Source: Rhodococcus rhodochrous (GTDB taxonomy: Bacteria > Actinomycetota > Actinomycetes > Mycobacteriales > Mycobacteriaceae). Taken from it: a DNA stretch of 64,000 nucleotides. The stretch lies in NCBI RefSeq assembly GCF_014854695.1, contig NZ_CP027557.1, forward strand, positions 620,001-684,000, given 5' to 3'. Below the pieces are notes generated by a model. It searched no databases and was not told the origin of the DNA. It saw nothing but the letters and a program-made list of their open reading frames with translations. This document shows, in pieces, positions 60,962 to 64,000 of this stretch; position 1 is the first letter of the stretch, and every line of letters begins with the position of its first letter. The position numbers and the translations under genes were made by a program.

Positions 60962-61641
60962 CTACGCCAGGAGGCGGTACTCCTGGTGATGCCCCCGGTC
61001 GCGTACGACGACGCCGAGTTCCTGCAGTTGCTCGTGCAGTGCGGTGGCAAGATGTGTGTTCTTGCCGGACAGCGCTTCCCGTCGCTCCCGCAACAGGGTG
61101 TGGGTCTGCTCGTCCAGGCCGGGGTGCCCCTCGATCCACCGGGTGAACGATTCCTCGTGGGTGTTCTTCTCGCTCCACGGATAACCGTGCGCCGTGAATG
61201 CGTCGGCGACGGCTCGGTCGTTCAGGTCGTCGGCCTTGCGTCGCGCGAGTTCTCGCTCCGCAGAATCGAGCAGGACGAGATCGCGGCCTTCGCGGAACAC
61301 CGACCCGACCTTCGCGCGCGGCACGTACAAATCGCGCTCGTCCTGGGTCAGCAGCACTCCTTCGGAATCCACGGTCAGTGCCAGGGACTCGTGGATCGCC
61401 GTCGAGGCGAGGAAGAGTCCTGCGCCGATGCCGACGACGGTGAGGAGCGGGATCGTCCACGCCGTGGTGAGACCGGCCAAGAGTTCGAGCGGGCCGGGAA
61501 CCGCCGGAAGGGTGTCGACCGCCCACGTCGACACGGCCGGCGCGACGAAGCCGAGTCCGAGACCGGCGAGAGCGCACAGGATCCCCAGCGCCCCCGGAAC
61601 GACGGGGGAGACGGTTACGCGAGTGGCATCGTCGTGCATCC

Positions 61642-61645
<4 letters not shown>
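60962..61645 (-). CDS. YqeB-like membrane protein of unknown function
   Basis: A 227-aa protein. Two hydrophobic regions near residues 17-37 (GALGILCALAGLGLGFVAPA) and 58-85 make two or more membrane helices; the rest is a cytosolic domain with TVDSEGVLLTQDERDLYVPRAKVGSVFREGRDLVLLD. This layout is seen in small actinobacterial and Bacillus proteins named YqeB. No enzymatic motif is visible. The ATG overlaps the stop of the TetR gene by 4 nt, so both are co-transcribed from the promoter at about 62250. It may be a target of, or work with, the TetR-sensed compound. Confidence 0.72.
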
Positions 61646-62244
<599 letters not shown>

Positions 62245-62256
62245 GACTCCAATGTA

Positions 62257-62284
62257 TTAATTGATCAACTCGTCAGTCAATTAA
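62257..62284. promoter_or_regulatory. Palindromic operator candidate upstream of the TetR gene
   Basis: TTAATTGA and TCAATTAA (8 bp, perfect) are separated by 12 nt, and the outer bases CCAAT/ATTGG extend the symmetry. It is strikingly AT-rich for this genome and immediately precedes the TetR start at 62244. Confidence 0.65.
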
Positions 62285-62323
62285 TTGGCCAAAGCCGAGC
62301 GGGCTCGGTGTCGCGAGGCGGCC

Positions 62324-62896
62324 TCAGCGCAGGCGCCGAAGATCCTCGGGCGTATCCACGTCGCCGGCCTCGGCGAGGTCGCTGCAGTCCACCCGGCGTA
62401 CCCGATCCCGGTTGCGGGCGAGGAACGACCGCGCACCTTCGTCGCCGGTGGCCTCGTCGGCCGCAGTCAGCGCGTCGGCGTGGTCGAACACCACCGGGTG
62501 ACCGGGACGATCCTCGAAGACGGGGAGCGTGACCGTGCCCGGCCGGTGCTCTGCCAGGACGTGACGCACCAGATCGGCCGTGATGCCGGGAAAGTCGACG
62601 ACGGTGAGCGCGACCCGGTCGTGGGTGCGCGCAGCGTCGACCCCACGGCGCAGGGAGGTCGACATGCCGTCGGGCCAGTCGGGATTGTGCACTGCGGTGA
62701 CGCCGGCCGGGCAGGCTGCGGCCACCTCGTCGCCGAACGCACCGACCACCACCACGACCTCGTCGCAACCACCGCCGAGCAGCGCATCGACGACGGTATG
62801 CAGCAGGGGACGGCCACGGTGGGGGAGCAACGCCTTCGCGCGTCCACCCATCCGCGAGCCGTCCCCTGCTGCGAGAACGATTCCGGCGGTCGGCAT
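62324..62896 (-). CDS. MocA-like molybdenum cofactor/nucleotidyltransferase family protein
   Basis: A 190-aa nucleotidyltransferase of the MobA/MocA type. The N-terminal nucleotide-binding loop is GIVLAAGDGSRMGGRAKALLPHRGRPLL, the base-binding segment is HNPDWPDGMSTSLRRGVDAA, and the metal-binding Asp is in VVDFPGI. MocA proteins transfer CMP to molybdopterin for xanthine-dehydrogenase type enzymes. No molybdoenzyme genes are visible in the window, so the target cannot be named. It lies 10 bp downstream of the SnoaL-like gene on the same strand. Confidence 0.84.
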   Translation of the reverse strand: MPTAGIVLAAGDGSRMGGRAKALLPHRGRPLLHTVVDALLGGGCDEVVVVVGAFGDEVAAACPAGVTAVHNPDWPDGMSTSLRRGVDAARTHDRVALTVVDFPGITADLVRHVLAEHRPGTVTLPVFEDRPGHPVVFDHADALTAADEATGDEGARSFLARNRDRVRRVDCSDLAEAGDVDTPEDLRRLR

Positions 62897-62906
62897 ACCG
62901 CCGATG

Positions 62907-63320
62907 CTACGAGACCGGTCGCACAGTCTTCATCGCGCGATCCACTTCCCAGAACGCACGCAGCGACACGATCTTCCCGTCGTCGTCGACCCGGTAGACG
63001 AACACGCCCTCCGCGTCGATGAGATTGCCCGCCATCGTGGTGCGGATCGTGCCGATGTTGACGCACTCGCTGCCGCATACCAGCACGTCGTCGACGAGGA
63101 ACTCGAGCTTGTCGGTGTTCGCGATGGTCATGTCGTAGAACTTCGCGATCGCCTCGTGGCCGTGGTGTCCCTTGCCCTCGGGGTCGAAACCGGACGGGCC
63201 GACGGGATCTTCGACGCACGCATCCTCGGCGAACAGCGCGAGCCACTCGTCCTTGCATTTCCCGCTCGCCGCCGTCTGCGACGCCCGGGCCGCCACGCGC
63301 GCCGGATGTTCCTCGCTCAT
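62907..63320 (-). CDS. SnoaL-like / nuclear transport factor 2 fold protein (possible ketosteroid isomerase-like)
   Basis: A 137-aa cone-shaped alpha+beta barrel protein. NTF2/SnoaL features include ASGKCKDEWLALFAEDACVEDPVGP and HEAIAKFYDMTIANTD, followed by strands with RVDDDGKIVSLRAFW. The family includes Δ5-3-ketosteroid isomerases, limonene epoxide hydrolases and dehydratases. The location beside the steroid genes makes isomerase/hydratase chemistry thinkable, but the classical KSI catalytic Tyr/Asp arrangement is not evident. It starts at ATG 63320, overlapping the stop of the LLM oxidoreductase by 4 nt. Confidence 0.8.
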   Translation of the reverse strand: MSEEHPARVAARASQTAASGKCKDEWLALFAEDACVEDPVGPSGFDPEGKGHHGHEAIAKFYDMTIANTDKLEFLVDDVLVCGSECVNIGTIRTTMAGNLIDAEGVFVYRVDDDGKIVSLRAFWEVDRAMKTVRPVS

Positions 63321-64000
63321 GCCGCGTCCTTTCCGTGGATGTACTTGTCGGCGAACTTCCGCAGCGATTCCTGCTTCGCCTCGAGCGGCGAGTCGAATCC
63401 GTGCCCGTCGAAGATCCACGGCACCACGATGATGTCGGTGACCCCGGCGTCGGCGAGTTCGGCATAACCGGAGCTGCCGAACCTGTCGACGCACACGGCC
63501 TGGATCTCGAACGGCTCGTCGCTGCGGCCGTACTCGGCACGCAACTCGCGCAGGCGCGTGATGACCTCGACGAGATCGTCGTACTTGATCATCGCCGACG
63601 TCCAACCATCCCCGACCCGGGCCGCGCGCCGCAGCGCCACATCGGTGTGCCCACCGACGTAGAACGGCACCGGCTCGGTGGGGGCGGGGCTCATCTGGAG
63701 CCGGTCGAAATCGTAGAACTCGCCGTGGTGCTCGACCATGCCACCGCCGAGGATCAGCTTCAGCACGTCGATCATCTCGTCCACGCGCTTGCCGCGCTTG
63801 GCGTACGGGACGCCGCACCACTCGAATTCCTCCGGCGCCCATCCGATCCCGACACCGAGACCGAACCGGTTGCCGGTGAGATTGGCGACCGAACCGACCT
63901 GCCGGGCCAGCAACACCGGATTGCGCGAGCCGAGTTTGAGCACCTGCGTGTAGAACCGGATCGTCGACGTGGCGGCCGCCATGGACGCCGCGGCGATGAG
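63317..64000 (-). CDS. LLM-class F420-dependent oxidoreductase, 5' end cut by window edge
   Basis: A luciferase-like protein of at least 228 residues whose start lies beyond the right edge; the frame stays open to position 64000. Conserved parts are AAATSTIRFYTQVLKLGSRNPVLLARQVGSV, GNRFGLGVGIGWAPEEFEWCGV, KRVDEMIDVLKLILGGGMVEHHGEFYDFD and PFYVGGHTDVALRRAARVGDGW, typical for TIGR03619-type F420 enzymes. M. tuberculosis Rv3520c, in the cholesterol locus, is of this type. It is coupled to the SnoaL-like gene by a 4-nt overlap. Confidence 0.85.
   Translation of the reverse strand, partial: LIAAASMAAATSTIRFYTQVLKLGSRNPVLLARQVGSVANLTGNRFGLGVGIGWAPEEFEWCGVPYAKRGKRVDEMIDVLKLILGGGMVEHHGEFYDFDRLQMSPAPTEPVPFYVGGHTDVALRRAARVGDGWTSAMIKYDDLVEVITRLRELRAEYGRSDEPFEIQAVCVDRFGSSGYAELADAGVTDIIVVPWIFDGHGFDSPLEAKQESLRKFADKYIHGKDAA

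Overview
The window is high-GC actinobacterial DNA, almost certainly from Rhodococcus or a close mycolata relative. The evidence is gene content and order: two large pieces are collinear with the Mycobacterium tuberculosis cholesterol catabolic locus (Rv3545c-Rv3564), and the operators of its two TetR regulators, KstR and KstR2, can be read directly. There are no rRNA or tRNA genes, CRISPR arrays, transposases or phage genes. Gene density is high, many start/stop codons overlap by 4 nt, and no gene-free stretch exceeds 300 bp.

Layout. (1) 1-3.6 kb: a truncated TetR regulator facing a membrane protein across two tandem palindromes, an acetoacetate-decarboxylase-like gene with a KstR-like box, an aldo/keto reductase and a P-loop kinase-like protein. 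(2) 3.6-13.1 kb: first half of the KstR2 regulon for the last two steroid rings (HIP pathway): fadE33-fadE32-fadE31-echA-fadD3 on the minus strand, and divergent fadE30-ipdF-kstR2-fadA6 around a KstR2 box. (3) 13.1-24.3 kb: genes with no obvious steroid role (DUF2277, DUF5519, cstA-ybdD, enoyl-CoA hydratase, a two-component system beside an ABC exporter, DUF5996, a secreted CocE-type hydrolase). (4) 24.5-29.1 kb: a luciferase-like oxidoreductase framed by two related inverted repeats, then ipdC-ipdB-ipdA-echA20, the second half of the KstR2 regulon. (5) 29.1-55.2 kb: a large steroid module with its own side-chain genes (thiolase, two acyl-CoA ligases, hydratase, SDR, chsE1/chsE2, chsH1, split chsH2, ltp2), ring genes (kshA, kshB, a Kst4D-like dehydrogenase, two hsaA paralogues, hsaB, hsaC, hsaD), an MFS transporter, an OYE-type flavoenzyme, and IclR and KstR-like regulators. 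It resembles the second, cholate-type steroid clusters described in rhodococci; that substrate assignment is inference. (6) 55.3-60.9 kb: two SDRs, a GNAT protein, a Ddn-type protein, fadA5 and cyp125, matching Rv3549c-Rv3545c. (7) 60.9-64 kb: membrane protein plus TetR, a MocA-like nucleotidyltransferase, a SnoaL-like protein and a truncated LLM-class oxidoreductase.

How it fits together. Cyp125 and FadA5 begin and shorten the cholesterol side chain. The ChsE/ChsH/Ltp2 set would remove a propionyl side chain. Ksh, the Kst4D-like enzyme and the Hsa enzymes open rings A/B. FadD3, FadE30, IpdF, EchA20, IpdA/B/C, FadE31-33 and FadA6 finish rings C/D.

The most notable structural observation is that the 26-kb module (5) lies exactly between echA20 and the Rv3549c-like SDR, which are divergent neighbours in M. 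tuberculosis. It is bounded by two copies of an identical 30-bp KstR2 operator/promoter segment (29082-29111 and 55228-55257), as if a single operator had been duplicated when the module was inserted. Other points of interest are a chsH2 split into separate MaoC and DUF35 genes, an apparent frameshift near the start of hsaB, and the twin inverted repeats flanking one gene.
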